Below are positions 1-8,582 of a stretch of 64,000 nucleotides of DNA, one piece after another; the first letter of the stretch is position 1, and every line of letters begins with the position of its first letter. This DNA comes from Solimonas thermocellulolyticum (GTDB lineage Bacteria > Pseudomonadota > Gammaproteobacteria > Nevskiales > Nevskiaceae): positions 30,439-94,438 of the forward strand of contig NZ_JBEPIJ010000013.1 of assembly GCF_040327995.1 (NCBI RefSeq). The letters are read 5' to 3'. Below the pieces are notes generated by a model that was given only the letters and a program-made list of their open reading frames with translations, was not told the origin of the DNA and searched no databases. Made by a program: the position numbers and the translations under genes.

Positions 1-1617
1 GACAGCATCCTACCGATGCTCTGGACCGGGTTTCGCGTGCCACTGCTCACCGGCGCCGCGGTGCTTGGTGTGGGCAGCCTCGCGCTGGTTCGCTGGCTCC
101 TGCGCCGGCCGAGTGCGTCGGCGCTGCCGGCTTACGCACTGTTGCTGTGGCCGCTGCTGATCGCCGGTGACGTGCTGCTGATCCGCGGCACGCTCGATCA
201 CCGCCCCGCCAACCCGGCGATGTTCGCGCGCTGGCCGGACCAAATGCTCAATCAGCTCGCACTCAACAGCGCCTACAGCTTCGGCTACGCGGTATACGCG
301 CTGCGTCACGAGCGCAGTGCAGCGGACGTCTACGGCAGGCTCGACGACGCCGAGCTGCTGGCGTGGCTGCGCGAGGATCCTCGCTTCTCGACGAGCCCGC
401 AGGAGCGCCCGAGCTGGCATCGCCAGTCGCCGCGGCGCGTGCGCGAGCGCCCCTTGAACCTGATCGTCGTCGTCGAGGAGAGCCTCGGTGCCGACTTCTC
501 GGCGCGGCTCGGCGGACGCGGCCTGACCCCGGAGCTCGACCGCTGGGCGTCGCGCGGCATTTGGTTCGAGCGGATCTACGCCACCGGCACGCGCTCGGCG
601 CGCGGACTCGAGGCCATCGTCGCCGGCTTTCCGCCTTCGCCGGCACCCGCCGTGCTCAAGCGCGAAAAGGCGCAAGAGGACTTCGCGACGCTGGCCAGCG
701 TGCTCGGCGAGGCCGGCTATCGCAGCCGCTTCATCTACGGTGGCGGCGCGCACTTCGACAACATGCGCGGCTTTTTCCTCGGCAATGGCTTCGACCAGGT
801 CATCGAGCGCGGCGACTTCGTGAACCCGCGTCATGTCGGCAGTTGGGGCGTGTCCGACGAGGATTTGTTCGAGCGCGCGCTGGCGGAGACCGATGCGGCG
901 GTGGCGCGCGGCGAGCGTTTCTTCCATCTGGTGTTCAGCTCCTCGCACCACGAGCCTTTCGATTTTCCGCCGGGCCGCCTGCCGAGCGATGCGGGCGAGC
1001 CGGGAAGCGCCGACGGCGCCGTGCGCTACGCGGACTTCGCGCTCGGCCGCTTCCTCGATGACGCGGCGCGGCGTCCCTGGTTTGCGGACACGCTGCTGCT
1101 GGTCGTCGCCGATCACGACGTGCGCGTCTATGGCGACGCCGTGATTCCGCTGCGGCGCTTCCAGATCCCCGCGCTCATCGTCGGTGCGGATGTCGAGCCG
1201 CTGCGCGTGCGCAGCCTGGCTTCGCAGATCGACCTCGCACCGACGCTACTGTCACTGGCTGGCGTCGACGCGTGGACGCCGTTTCCGGGACGCGACCTGC
1301 TCGCGACGTTGCCCGAGTTCGGCGTCGCGGACGGCCCCGAGCCGCGCGCGCTGATGCAGTTCGATGATCGCTTCGCGTGGCTCACGGACGGCGAGCTGCT
1401 GGTGCTGCACGCGGGCGGCGTGGGCGAGCGTTGGGTGGTCACTGCCAGCGGTGAGCCGACCTCCCCGGCAGCCTTGTCCGAGCCGCAGCGACGCCGCCTG
1501 CTCGCCAAGGCGAGTCTCGGCGACTGGCTCTACGCACGTCGCGCCTACGCGCTCGGCGCGGCGTCGAGTCGCCCACCGTCCATGGCCGCCGCGCGCGCCG
1601 CCGAGCCTCGCGGATGA
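1..1617 (+). CDS. Sulfatase-fold (LTA synthase/phosphoglycerol transferase-like) membrane protein, 5' end outside window
   Basis: The frame is open to base 1 without a stop, so the true start lies upstream; the first internal ATG is at 16. The visible part has two hydrophobic N-terminal segments and then an extracytoplasmic alkaline-phosphatase-superfamily domain: a 'VVEESLGADF' strand, a nucleophile region 'YATGTRSARGLEA', 'SSHHEPF' and the metal-binding 'VVADHDVR'. These match the LtaS/OpgB/MdoB family, which has 4-5 N-terminal membrane helices, so about three helices are probably cut off by the window edge. Such enzymes transfer phosphoglycerol or phosphoethanolamine onto envelope glycans or lipids on the periplasmic side; the substrate cannot be told from sequence. 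The stop overlaps the next gene by 4 bp (ATGA), suggesting translational coupling to the D15 protein. Confidence 0.8.
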   Translation, partial: DSILPMLWTGFRVPLLTGAAVLGVGSLALVRWLLRRPSASALPAYALLLWPLLIAGDVLLIRGTLDHRPANPAMFARWPDQMLNQLALNSAYSFGYAVYALRHERSAADVYGRLDDAELLAWLREDPRFSTSPQERPSWHRQSPRRVRERPLNLIVVVEESLGADFSARLGGRGLTPELDRWASRGIWFERIYATGTRSARGLEAIVAGFPPSPAPAVLKREKAQEDFATLASVLGEAGYRSRFIYGGGAHFDNMRGFFLGNGFDQVIERGDFVNPRHVGSWGVSDEDLFERALAETDAAVARGERFFHLVFSSSHHEPFDFPPGRLPSDAGEPGSADGAVRYADFALGRFLDDAARRPWFADTLLLVVADHDVRVYGDAVIPLRRFQIPALIVGADVEPLRVRSLASQIDLAPTLLSLAGVDAWTPFPGRDLLATLPEFGVADGPEPRALMQFDDRFAWLTDGELLVLHAGGVGERWVVTASGEPTSPAALSEPQRRRLLAKASLGDWLYARRAYALGAASSRPPSMAAARAAEPRG

Positions 1618-2900
1618 GGGCCAGGCCCGTCACACGCTGGGCCGGTGCGGTCGCGGCGCTACAAACCGCTCTGATGCTGGCCGCGGCGGGACCGTGCTGC
1701 GTCGCGGGTGCCGATGCCGTGCGCGTGGCCGAGATCGTCTTCGAGGGCAACGAGCACACGCGGGTCGAGGTGCTGCGGCGCGAAGTGGTGCTGCAGCCCG
1801 GCGATGTTCTCGATGCTGCGCGCGTCGAGCAGGGTCGTCAGCAGATTCAGAACCTCGGCTTGTTCCGCAGTGTGGACGCGCGCATCGAGCCGATGGGCGA
1901 GGCCGCGCGCGTCGTGTACACGGTACGCGAGAAATGGTTCTGGCAGTTGTATCCGCGCCTGTCTGCGAACAGCGAAGGGCAGAACAGTCTGGGCGGCGAA
2001 GTCCGCTTGAGCAATCTATGGGGCCTGAATCACAGCCTGCGCTTGATCGCGCGCTCGCGAGACACGCGCGAAGCCGATCGCGGACGCGACCTCAGCGTGC
2101 GCGCCAGCTATGTCGCGCCATACCTGCTTTCCGAGCGCGACAGCCTGCGCCTTGCGCTGGCGCACAACCAGATCCCTTACGAGGCGCCGATGGCTTATGA
2201 CGAGACCATCGACGAAATCGAGCTCGTGGTCATGCGCACCTTCGGGTTGCCCGAGCGCCCCGGCCAGGGTTGGAGCCTGGGCGGCGGCCCGTTGCTGCGC
2301 CGTCAGCGCGTGTCGGACGAGACGTTGGCGCGCAGTTTCGGCGACAGCCTCGGCTGGGTCAGCGAGTTGAGTTATCGCAACGGCCGCGACCTGATCTTCA
2401 GCGACGATGGCCGCAGTTTCTGGGCGCGCCATGAGATCGCCGACCGCTCACTGCTGTCGGACTACAGTTACTCCGTATTTCGGCTCTCTTGGGAGCAGGC
2501 CTTGCCGATCGGCACGCGTGCGCATCAGCAATTCGTCTATGGCCTTTCGCTCGGCGTCGGCAACCACGCACTCGATCACCGCGCCCTGTTCTCCTTGGGC
2601 GGCATCGAGGGACTCAAGGGTTACGAGCGGCGCGCCTTCGAGGGCAACAGCTTCTATCTCGCGCATGCCGAGTGGCTGCGGCCGTTGTACTGGGACAGTC
2701 TGCGCGGCGTGATCGGCATCGAGTTGGGCAATGCCGACTGGCAGACCCGGGATCTGTTGGACACGCCCAAGGTCAGCCTCAACCTCGGTTTGCGTCTGCG
2801 CCCGCGGCGCCTGACCCAGTTCGAGCTCGAGCTGGGCTTTGCCGTGCCGCTGGGCGGCGACGATCCGCGCTTCTACGGCGGCAAGATCGAGCGGCGCTGA
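1614..2900 (+). CDS. Single-POTRA D15/BamA-superfamily outer-membrane protein
   Basis: 428 aa. An N-terminal signal-like hydrophobic stretch ends near 'CCVAGADA'. One POTRA-like domain follows (about residues 35-105: 'VRVAEIVFEGNEHTR' through 'VVYTVREKW'), then a C-terminal 16-strand-type surface-antigen barrel with the characteristic 'LGGIEGLKGYERRAFEGN' segment (about 340-357), related to the VRGF/Y motif of Omp85 proteins. With one POTRA it is much shorter than BamA (five) or TamA (three) and resembles the POTRA-barrel part of PlpD-like proteins. It starts inside the stop of the upstream sulfatase-fold gene and is followed 160 bp later by a patatin gene. Role: outer-membrane insertion or export of a partner protein or lipid; the substrate is unknown. 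Confidence 0.8.
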   Translation: MRARPVTRWAGAVAALQTALMLAAAGPCCVAGADAVRVAEIVFEGNEHTRVEVLRREVVLQPGDVLDAARVEQGRQQIQNLGLFRSVDARIEPMGEAARVVYTVREKWFWQLYPRLSANSEGQNSLGGEVRLSNLWGLNHSLRLIARSRDTREADRGRDLSVRASYVAPYLLSERDSLRLALAHNQIPYEAPMAYDETIDEIELVVMRTFGLPERPGQGWSLGGGPLLRRQRVSDETLARSFGDSLGWVSELSYRNGRDLIFSDDGRSFWARHEIADRSLLSDYSYSVFRLSWEQALPIGTRAHQQFVYGLSLGVGNHALDHRALFSLGGIEGLKGYERRAFEGNSFYLAHAEWLRPLYWDSLRGVIGIELGNADWQTRDLLDTPKVSLNLGLRLRPRRLTQFELELGFAVPLGGDDPRFYGGKIERR

Positions 2901-3007
2901 TCGGCGCAACGCAGCGCTCGCCTCTGATCATGCGGCGACGGAACTTCGAAGGTGCCGGGGGCGTCGAGACTGGCGTCTGTCGAGCGGCAAGTCCAAGATG
3001 CGCGCTG

Positions 3008-3029
3008 GCGACGCCGTGCGCGGCGTCGC
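3008..3029. other. Perfect 8-bp stem-loop upstream of the patatin gene
   Basis: GCGACGCC (3008-3015) pairs perfectly with GGCGTCGC (3022-3029) around a 6-nt loop. It lies in the 160-bp gap between the D15 gene and the patatin gene. There is no following T-run, so it is not a classical intrinsic terminator; it could attenuate transcription or stabilise the upstream mRNA. Confidence 0.4.
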
Positions 3030-3060
3030 AGACACGCATCGCTCGCGGGGCGCAAGAAGC

Positions 3061-4035
3061 ATGAAGCCAGTGGAGCAGACACCGACGATCGGGCTTGCGC
3101 TGGGCAGCGGCTCGGCGCGCGGCTGGTCGCACATCGGCGTGATCCAGGAGCTGGAGGCCATGGGCATCCGCCCGCAGGTCGTCGCCGGTACCTCGATCGG
3201 CGCGCTCGTCGGCGCGGTCTACGTCGCCGGCCAACTCGACGATTTCGCCGACTGGGTGCGCAAGCTCACTGTGCGCGACGTCGTCGGCCTGATGGACTTC
3301 ACCTTCTCCGGCGGCGTCGTGCGTGGCGAGAAGTTGTTCGGCTCGTTCAGCGAACGTCATGCCAATCCGAACATCGAGGATCTCAAGCAGCGCTACGCAA
3401 GCGTCTGCACCGAGATGAAGAGCGGCCGCGAAATCTGGATCACACGCGGGCCGGTGCTCGCCGCGGCGCGCGCCTCCTGCGCGCTGCCCGGCGTGTTCTC
3501 GCCGGTCAAGCACGAGGGCCGCTGGATGCTCGATGGTGGCCTGGTCAATCCGGTGCCGGTCTCGGCGGCGCGCGCGCTCGGCGCCGACGTGGTGATCGCG
3601 GTCAACCTCAACGCGCAGCTCGTCGGCGCACATCTGTCGCGGGCGAGCCGTCAGCTCGTCGAGAAAGAGATCGATGCCGAAGCAGCCGAGGCCGCAGCGC
3701 GCGCCGAGCGCGCACAGGGCGCGTCGGCGGCACAACCAGCCAAGGACCGCAGCCCGTCGAGTCGCGGTTTCTGGCAGCGCGTGATCGGCTACTTCGAGAG
3801 CAGCGATCCCGAACACCCGGGTCTGTTCGACGTGCTCGCGTCGAGCATCAACATCATGCAGGACCGCATCACGCGCAGCCGCATGGCGGGCGATCCGCCG
3901 GAGGTCACGCTGATTCCGCTGCTCGAAGACTACGCGCTGATGGACTTCCACCGCGCCGACCAGGCGATCGAGGAAGGTCGGAACGTGGTGCGCCGTCACG
4001 AGGCCGAGCTACGCGCCTGGACGCACGTGCCGTAG
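3061..4035 (+). CDS. Patatin-like phospholipase, RssA/NTE family
   Basis: 324 aa, typical of the cytoplasmic RssA/YchK subfamily. Start chosen at the ATG at 3061 because the patatin fold begins immediately (oxyanion-hole motif G-S-G-S-A-R-G near residues 15-21). The catalytic dyad is visible: Ser45 in the nucleophile elbow 'GTSIG' and Asp158 in 'LDGGLVNP'. No signal peptide is seen, so it should act on the inner face of the cytoplasmic membrane, hydrolysing acyl esters of phospholipids or lysolipids. About residues 200-240 form an Ala/Glu/Arg-rich linker, which is less conserved in the family. It follows a single-POTRA barrel gene; in PlpD proteins the patatin, POTRA and barrel units are fused, here they are separate. 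Confidence 0.88.
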   Translation: MKPVEQTPTIGLALGSGSARGWSHIGVIQELEAMGIRPQVVAGTSIGALVGAVYVAGQLDDFADWVRKLTVRDVVGLMDFTFSGGVVRGEKLFGSFSERHANPNIEDLKQRYASVCTEMKSGREIWITRGPVLAAARASCALPGVFSPVKHEGRWMLDGGLVNPVPVSAARALGADVVIAVNLNAQLVGAHLSRASRQLVEKEIDAEAAEAAARAERAQGASAAQPAKDRSPSSRGFWQRVIGYFESSDPEHPGLFDVLASSINIMQDRITRSRMAGDPPEVTLIPLLEDYALMDFHRADQAIEEGRNVVRRHEAELRAWTHVP

Positions 4036-4041
4036 CCGCTC

Positions 4042-4820
4042 ACGAGCGAGCCCTGTCCGAAGTGCGCCTACGTGCGCCAGGCGCAAGATCAGGCCGCGCC
4101 CGGCGAGCGCCCGCGATGCGGCATCTACTCCGAGAAGTACCTGCAACGGCGGCTACGCGCGGCGATGGTCGCCGAGCGCGCCGTCAGTTCGCCGATCCGC
4201 CATGGCGCGAGCGGGTCTGGGGCACGCTGTGGTCCGTGCCCGAGCGCGTCGACCAGACCGCATTCATCGGGCGTTGTCTGGTTCTGGTCGGCATCCTTGC
4301 CTGGGGCATCTGGTTCATCGCGCAGCCGCTGTCGTCGGACGCGCTGATGCGCTCCTTCCTGCACGGCGTCGATCTCGCCTTTCACGAGTTCGGCCACCTG
4401 CTGTTCAGCTTTCTCGGCGAGTGGATGATGTATCTGGGCGGCAGCCTGTTGCAGATCCTCGTACCGCTGCTGCTGGCGGTCTACTTCGTCTGCAAGCAGC
4501 ACCAGCCGTTCTCGGCGGCAGTGTGCCTGTGGTGGTGCGGCCAGAACTTCATCGACGTCGCCCCCTACATCGCCGACGCCCGTGCGCTGGCGCTGCCGCT
4601 CGTCGGTGAATGATCCGAAGAGATGGTCGACGCCCGCGCCCTGCGCCACGACTGGCACAACATCCTCGGCCGCATCGGCCCACTCGCCCATGACCAGGCG
4701 CTCGCCCGACTCGCCAAGCTCACGGGCGTGTTGCTGATCGTCGCGTCCTGGATCTGGGGCGGCATCCTGCTGCGCCGGCAGTACGCGCGGCTGTCCGGCG
4801 ACGTGCTGCGGGAAAGCTGA
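4042..4820 (+). pseudogene. Decayed zinc-ribbon + HExxH (M50-like) membrane protein
   Basis: The coding signal is broken three ways. Immediately after the patatin stop, frame 1 encodes a zinc-ribbon start ('CPKCAYV', then 'RPRCGIYSEKY'), but there is no ATG (ACG stands at 4042) and the third zinc cysteine is Arg. Between about 4150 and 4190 the signal moves to frame 3, which encodes several membrane helices, the metalloprotease motif 'HEFGH' and the conserved 'NFIDVAPYIADAR'. An in-frame TGA at 4611 then separates this from the conserved tail starting at 4623 ('RHDWHNILGRIG', final helix, stop at 4820). Known homologues of this layout are single polypeptides with HExxH and a later H-D-W-H. 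I infer a pseudogene; sequencing error could explain some of the lesions. Confidence 0.7.
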
Positions 4821-4851
4821 CCTCGCCGCCCCATTGGGCCGTCGCGGGCGC

Positions 4852-4880
4852 AAAGTTCCGAAAGGAACGTGCCCAACTTT
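4852..4880. terminator. Candidate bidirectional terminator between convergent genes
   Basis: Two overlapping hairpins: GTTCC-GAAA-GGAAC (4855-4868) and AAAGTT (4852-4857) with AACTTT (4875-4880). They sit in the 67-bp gap between the plus-strand pseudogene and the convergent desaturase gene, where a shared terminator is expected. The stems are short. Confidence 0.4.
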
Positions 4881-4887
4881 TCGGGAA

Positions 4888-5862
4888 TCACCTGCGCGCT
4901 GCGGCCATCCGCAGCACGGTTCCATATCCTGACGGCGCTTCTACGACGCCGTTTGCCCGCAGCATGCGGTGCAGCTCCGGCAGGCGATGGCAGGGCACCG
5001 AGGCCATCAGGTGGTGTTCCTGGTGGTAGTTCACGTGCATCGGCGCGACGGTAAGGCGCGCAAGCCAGCCGGCGCGCGTGGTGCGGGTGTTGCGCAGGAC
5101 GTCGGCGCTGCGTTCCATGCAGGCGTGTTCGGCGATCGAGCGGATGCGGATGTACAGGCTGAACGTGGTCATGTAGGCCGCGATCCAGGCCCAGTAGGTC
5201 CAGCCGATGCCGAGGGCATAGAGGACGCCGAACAAGGCGGCGTTGGTGACCAGCATTGGCGTCATGTGGCGGAGGCCTTCGCGCACGTAGTCGCTGAGGG
5301 GGCGCGTGCCGCGCGGACGGCGCGTCACCGTCGCGGCGACGGTGTATTCGAACACGCCGATGTCCATCAAAAGCTGTGCGGCGATGCGGCGCAGCGCGGT
5401 CTGGCCGCTCACGTCGCGTAGCGCTTTTTTGATCAGCGAGCCGCGCGTGGTCGGAAACGGCGTGACCAGGCTCAGGTCCGGATCGACCTCGAGCCCGGTG
5501 TGCGTGTGGTGGCGTAGATGGTGGGTGCGGTAGCGCGGCACGTCGTTCCAGATCGGCCGTGCGCACAGCCAGTCGCCAATCCACTCGTTGAGCGTGGGCG
5601 TGCGGAACAGCAGGCGATGCGCGGCCTCGTGCGCAAGAATCGCGAGCGCATGCTGGCGGCCGCCGAGCACGAACACGGCGGCGATGAAGGTCCATATCGA
5701 CGGCCAGATCGCCAGTGCCGTGAAGCAGACACCGATCGCGGCCCAGGTCGACAGCACCATCCATGCGCCGCGCAGGTCGGAGCGCGCGGTGAGCTGGGCG
5801 ATCTGCTCGGGTGTGAACAGCTCGCGCGGGCGCAGGCGGGAAGATGTGATCGTCTCGTTCAT
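4888..5862 (-). CDS. Membrane fatty-acid desaturase family protein
   Basis: 324 aa integral-membrane di-iron enzyme. All three histidine clusters are present: 'HEAAH' (78-82), 'HHLRHH' (114-119) and 'HVNYHQEHH' (276-284), with hydrophobic segments at about 34-66 and 200-240. The layout matches the FA_desaturase family (acyl-lipid or acyl-CoA desaturases, and some hydroxylases), so O2-dependent desaturation or hydroxylation of a lipid chain is likely; regiospecificity is not readable. It begins 3 bp after the stop of the PaaX-type regulator gene on the same strand and is probably cotranscribed with it, giving a regulator-desaturase operon divergent from the crotonase genes. Confidence 0.88.
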   Translation of the reverse strand: MNETITSSRLRPRELFTPEQIAQLTARSDLRGAWMVLSTWAAIGVCFTALAIWPSIWTFIAAVFVLGGRQHALAILAHEAAHRLLFRTPTLNEWIGDWLCARPIWNDVPRYRTHHLRHHTHTGLEVDPDLSLVTPFPTTRGSLIKKALRDVSGQTALRRIAAQLLMDIGVFEYTVAATVTRRPRGTRPLSDYVREGLRHMTPMLVTNAALFGVLYALGIGWTYWAWIAAYMTTFSLYIRIRSIAEHACMERSADVLRNTRTTRAGWLARLTVAPMHVNYHQEHHLMASVPCHRLPELHRMLRANGVVEAPSGYGTVLRMAAARR

Positions 5863-5865
5863 GGC

Positions 5866-6693
5866 TCAGTGAAGGGCATGCGCGCCGTGCTCGGTACCGG
5901 TGGGCAGCGGAAGCTGGTGCAGGCGCCGCCAGATGCGGTGGCCGAAGTCGTCGAAGCGTTTGACGGTCGCCACATAGGCTCGGCGCGCATCCACGTCCAC
6001 CAGCGGCGCCGGCAGCCAGGGATCGAACACGAGCTGGCGGATCGCCTCGTTGCCGTGCAGGTAGGCCTCGCGTGCGGCGACTTCGAGCTCCAGCGCGTCG
6101 GCGCGCGTCATCCAGCGTTCCAGCGCGGCGCGGCGTTCCCGGTACAGCCGGCTCAGGTGCTTGCCGTCCCAGAGACGGCGCGCGCGTGCCTCGCGCGCGG
6201 TATCGAGATGGCGGATCACGAACACCGCGGCGCGCTCGTCGACGCCGAGCGTGGCCAGCCGTGTGCGCACCGCGTCGACACCGCCGGCCAGATTGTCCGG
6301 GCGCAGATGCAGGCCCGGATCGAGTTCGCGCAGGCCGAGCATCGACAGCGCGCGCTCGTGCTCGTGCGCGCGGCGGCGCGGCAGCTTGGCAAGGTGCACG
6401 GCGATCCAGTCGCCGCGCCAGTCACGGGTGCGCCGCTCGGCGTCGCGCCAGTTCGCGACTTCGCCGGCGAGGCCGACGGCCGCCGGGCCCAGCCGGTAGC
6501 GGCCGCGTTCCGCTGCTTCGACCATGCCGGCCGCCGAAAGCCGCACAAGGGCCACACGCACGCTGTTCTCGCGGATGCCGAACAGCGCACAGGCGTTGAT
6601 CGCTTCACGCGCGCCGAGTGTCGCGTCGTCGGCAGCGAGCAGCAGGTTGAGGATCAGTGATCGCGGCGTGGGCGGTCTCGGCTTCGAGATCAT
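5866..6693 (-). CDS. PaaX-type transcriptional regulator
   Basis: 275 aa. The N-terminus is a winged helix ('PRSLILNLLLAA', 'LFGIRENSVRVALVRL' as recognition region, 'GRYRLG' wing), followed by the PaaX-like central and C-terminal domains ('RDWRGDWIAVHLAKLP', 'YRERRAALERW'). PaaX proteins repress phenylacetate catabolism and sense phenylacetyl-CoA; homologues in other clusters sense other CoA esters. Here it is divergent from two crotonases and an SDR and cotranscribed with a desaturase, so an acyl-CoA inducer for that unit is plausible. Its start codon overlaps one copy of a repeated 9-mer in the intergenic region, compatible with autoregulation. Confidence 0.85.
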   Translation of the reverse strand: MISKPRPPTPRSLILNLLLAADDATLGAREAINACALFGIRENSVRVALVRLSAAGMVEAAERGRYRLGPAAVGLAGEVANWRDAERRTRDWRGDWIAVHLAKLPRRRAHEHERALSMLGLRELDPGLHLRPDNLAGGVDAVRTRLATLGVDERAAVFVIRHLDTAREARARRLWDGKHLSRLYRERRAALERWMTRADALELEVAAREAYLHGNEAIRQLVFDPWLPAPLVDVDARRAYVATVKRFDDFGHRIWRRLHQLPLPTGTEHGAHALH

Positions 6694-6737
6694 TACAGAT
6701 GTATGGACAAGATGCTATGGACAGAAATATTACAGAT
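6692..6737. promoter_or_regulatory. Repeated motifs in the PaaX/crotonase divergent promoter
   Basis: Two exact copies of ATTACAGAT (6692-6700 and 6729-6737) flank two exact copies of TATGGACA (6702-6709 and 6716-6723). The region is AT-rich compared with its surroundings. The first 9-mer overlaps the regulator's start codon. The arrangement fits an operator controlling both directions; binding by the PaaX-type protein is inference. Confidence 0.5.
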
Positions 6738-6775
6738 CGTGATACTTGGTTCAACGTCATGTAATGGAGATGGCC

Positions 6776-7555
6776 ATGTCCGAGGCCAGCGTCATCGTCG
6801 AGCGGCGCCCGCCGCTCGTGATCGTCACCATCAACCGGCCAGCGGCACGCAATGCCGTCGATGGCCCGACGGCCGCCTTGCTCGCCGACGCTTTCCGCGC
6901 CTTCGATGCCGACGATGAACTCAAGGTCGCGATTCTCACCGGCGCCGGCGGGAATTTCTGTGCCGGCGCCGATCTCAAGGCGGTGGCCACCGGGGATCCG
7001 CAACGCGCGAACCGCATCGATGCCGATGGCGACGGTCCGATGGGGCCGACCCGGATGAGATTGTCCAAGCCGGTGATCGCCGCGATTTCGGGATATGCCG
7101 TCGCCGGCGGCATCGAGCTCGCGTGTTGGTGCGATCTGCGCGTCGCCGATGTGACCGCCGTGTTCGGCGTGTTCTGTCGCCGCTTCGGCGTGCCGCTGAT
7201 CGACGGCGGCACCGTGCGCTTGCCGCGGCTGATCGGTATGAGCCGCGCGCTCGATCTGATCCTGACCGGCCGCGCGGTCGATGCGCAGGAGGCGTACGCG
7301 ATGGGATTGGCCAACCGCGTCGTGCCCACCGGGCAGGCGCTGGCTGAGGCGTCGACGCTTGCCTTGCAGCTTGCCGCGTTCCCGCAGCAGTGCCTGCGCG
7401 GCGATCGCGCGAGCGTGTACGAGCAGTGGGGCATGGCGCAGGACGTGGCGATCGCCAACGAGTTCGAGCACGGGCTGCGCACGCTGCAATCGGGCGAGAC
7501 GGTTGCGGGCGCGGCGCGCTTTGCCGGCGGCGATGGGCGGCACGGAAGGTTCTGA
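6776..7555 (+). CDS. Enoyl-CoA hydratase/isomerase (crotonase) family protein
   Basis: 259 aa, normal crotonase length. Start set at the ATG at 6776 because GGAGA (6766-6770) is a well-placed ribosome site and the fold begins directly; ATGs at 6764 and 6770 are in frame alternatives. The oxyanion-hole motif 'GGNFCAGADLK' and the second 'AVAGGIELACWCDLRVA' are intact. Members hydrate or isomerise 2-enoyl-CoA esters in the cytoplasm; some of this subgroup lack the catalytic glutamates and do other chemistry. It is followed 12 bp later by a second crotonase and then an SDR, resembling a beta-oxidation set (hydratase plus dehydrogenase) under PaaX-type control. The substrate is unknown. Confidence 0.85.
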   Translation: MSEASVIVERRPPLVIVTINRPAARNAVDGPTAALLADAFRAFDADDELKVAILTGAGGNFCAGADLKAVATGDPQRANRIDADGDGPMGPTRMRLSKPVIAAISGYAVAGGIELACWCDLRVADVTAVFGVFCRRFGVPLIDGGTVRLPRLIGMSRALDLILTGRAVDAQEAYAMGLANRVVPTGQALAEASTLALQLAAFPQQCLRGDRASVYEQWGMAQDVAIANEFEHGLRTLQSGETVAGAARFAGGDGRHGRF

Positions 7556-7567
7556 CGGGGAGCAGCG

Positions 7568-8482
7568 ATGGACACATTGAGCACCATGACCTACGCGGTC
7601 ACCGGCCGCATCGCACGGATCACGCTGAACCGACCGGCGCGCGGCAACGGCATCACCCTGGACTTGCCGCGCGAGCTGGCCGAATGCGTCGAGCGCGCGA
7701 ATCTCGATCCCGCCGTGCACGTGATCGCGCTCGCCGGCAACGGCAGCGGCTTCTGCGGCGGCTACGATCTGGTCGACAGTGCCGAGAAGCTGCAGATCGG
7801 TGAGGAGCATGCCTCGCGTCCGCCGGGCTCGCCGCTGGATCCGCGCGTGCAGATGCACAACCACGCGCCCGGCGAGGTCTGGGACCCGGTGATCGACTAC
7901 GCGATGATGTCGCGCAACGTCAAGGGCTTCATGAGCCTGTTCCACAGCGAAAAGCCGGTGGTGTGCAAGGTGCACGGCTACTGCGTGGGCGGCGGCACCG
8001 ACATGGCCTTGTGTTCGGATCTGCTGGTGATCGCCGACGACGCCAAGATCGGCTATCCGCCAGCGCGGGTCTGGGGTTCGCCGACGACCTCGCTGTGGTT
8101 TCATCGCATTGGCCTGGAAAAGGCCAAGCGCCTGCTGTTCACCGGGGACTGCCTGAGCGGCAAGCAGGCGCAGGAATGGGGCCTGGCGATCGAGTCGGCG
8201 CCGCCGGACCAACTCGATGCGCGCTTCGAGGCGCTGCTCGAACGTATCGCGCGCATGCCGATCAACCAGCTCGTGATGATGAAGCTCTTGCTCAACCAGA
8301 GCGTGATGAGCCAAGGCCTGCACACCACGCAGATCCTCGGCACGGTGTTCGATGGCATCGCGCGGCATACCAAGGAGGGCTACGCCTTCCAGCAGCGCGC
8401 GGCCGAAGCGGGCTTCAAGCAGGCGGTGCGCGAGCGCGACGACCCGTTCGGCGACTACGGGCTGGCGCGCTACAAGACTTGA
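7568..8482 (+). CDS. Enoyl-CoA hydratase/isomerase family protein with central insert
   Basis: 304 aa, longer than the usual ~260 because of an insertion at about residues 75-115 ('EKLQIGEEHASRP' to 'VIDYAMMSRN'). It keeps 'GNGSGFCGGYDLV' (oxyanion hole, Ala of the common CAG replaced by Gly) and 'HGYCVGGGTDMALCSDLLV'. This long type is annotated as EchA-like hydratase in steroid and fatty-acid degraders. The ribosome site is GGGGAGC at about 7557-7563. It lies between a normal-length crotonase and an SDR in one transcription unit and probably acts on a bulky CoA ester. Confidence 0.82.
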   Translation: MDTLSTMTYAVTGRIARITLNRPARGNGITLDLPRELAECVERANLDPAVHVIALAGNGSGFCGGYDLVDSAEKLQIGEEHASRPPGSPLDPRVQMHNHAPGEVWDPVIDYAMMSRNVKGFMSLFHSEKPVVCKVHGYCVGGGTDMALCSDLLVIADDAKIGYPPARVWGSPTTSLWFHRIGLEKAKRLLFTGDCLSGKQAQEWGLAIESAPPDQLDARFEALLERIARMPINQLVMMKLLLNQSVMSQGLHTTQILGTVFDGIARHTKEGYAFQQRAAEAGFKQAVRERDDPFGDYGLARYKT

Positions 8483-8582
8483 TCACGCCGGACGGTCTGC
8501 CGATCTACGCCACGCGGATCAGGCCCAAGCGCGCGGGCGAAGCGAGACTGCGGTCTGGTCCAGATCGAACGGAGAACGTGGC

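Noticed and set aside
4611..4613. In-frame TGA as a selenocysteine codon
   Set aside because: No selenocysteine insertion hairpin was seen downstream, the family has no Cys at this position, and the gene carries other lesions, so a nonsense mutation or sequence error is more likely.
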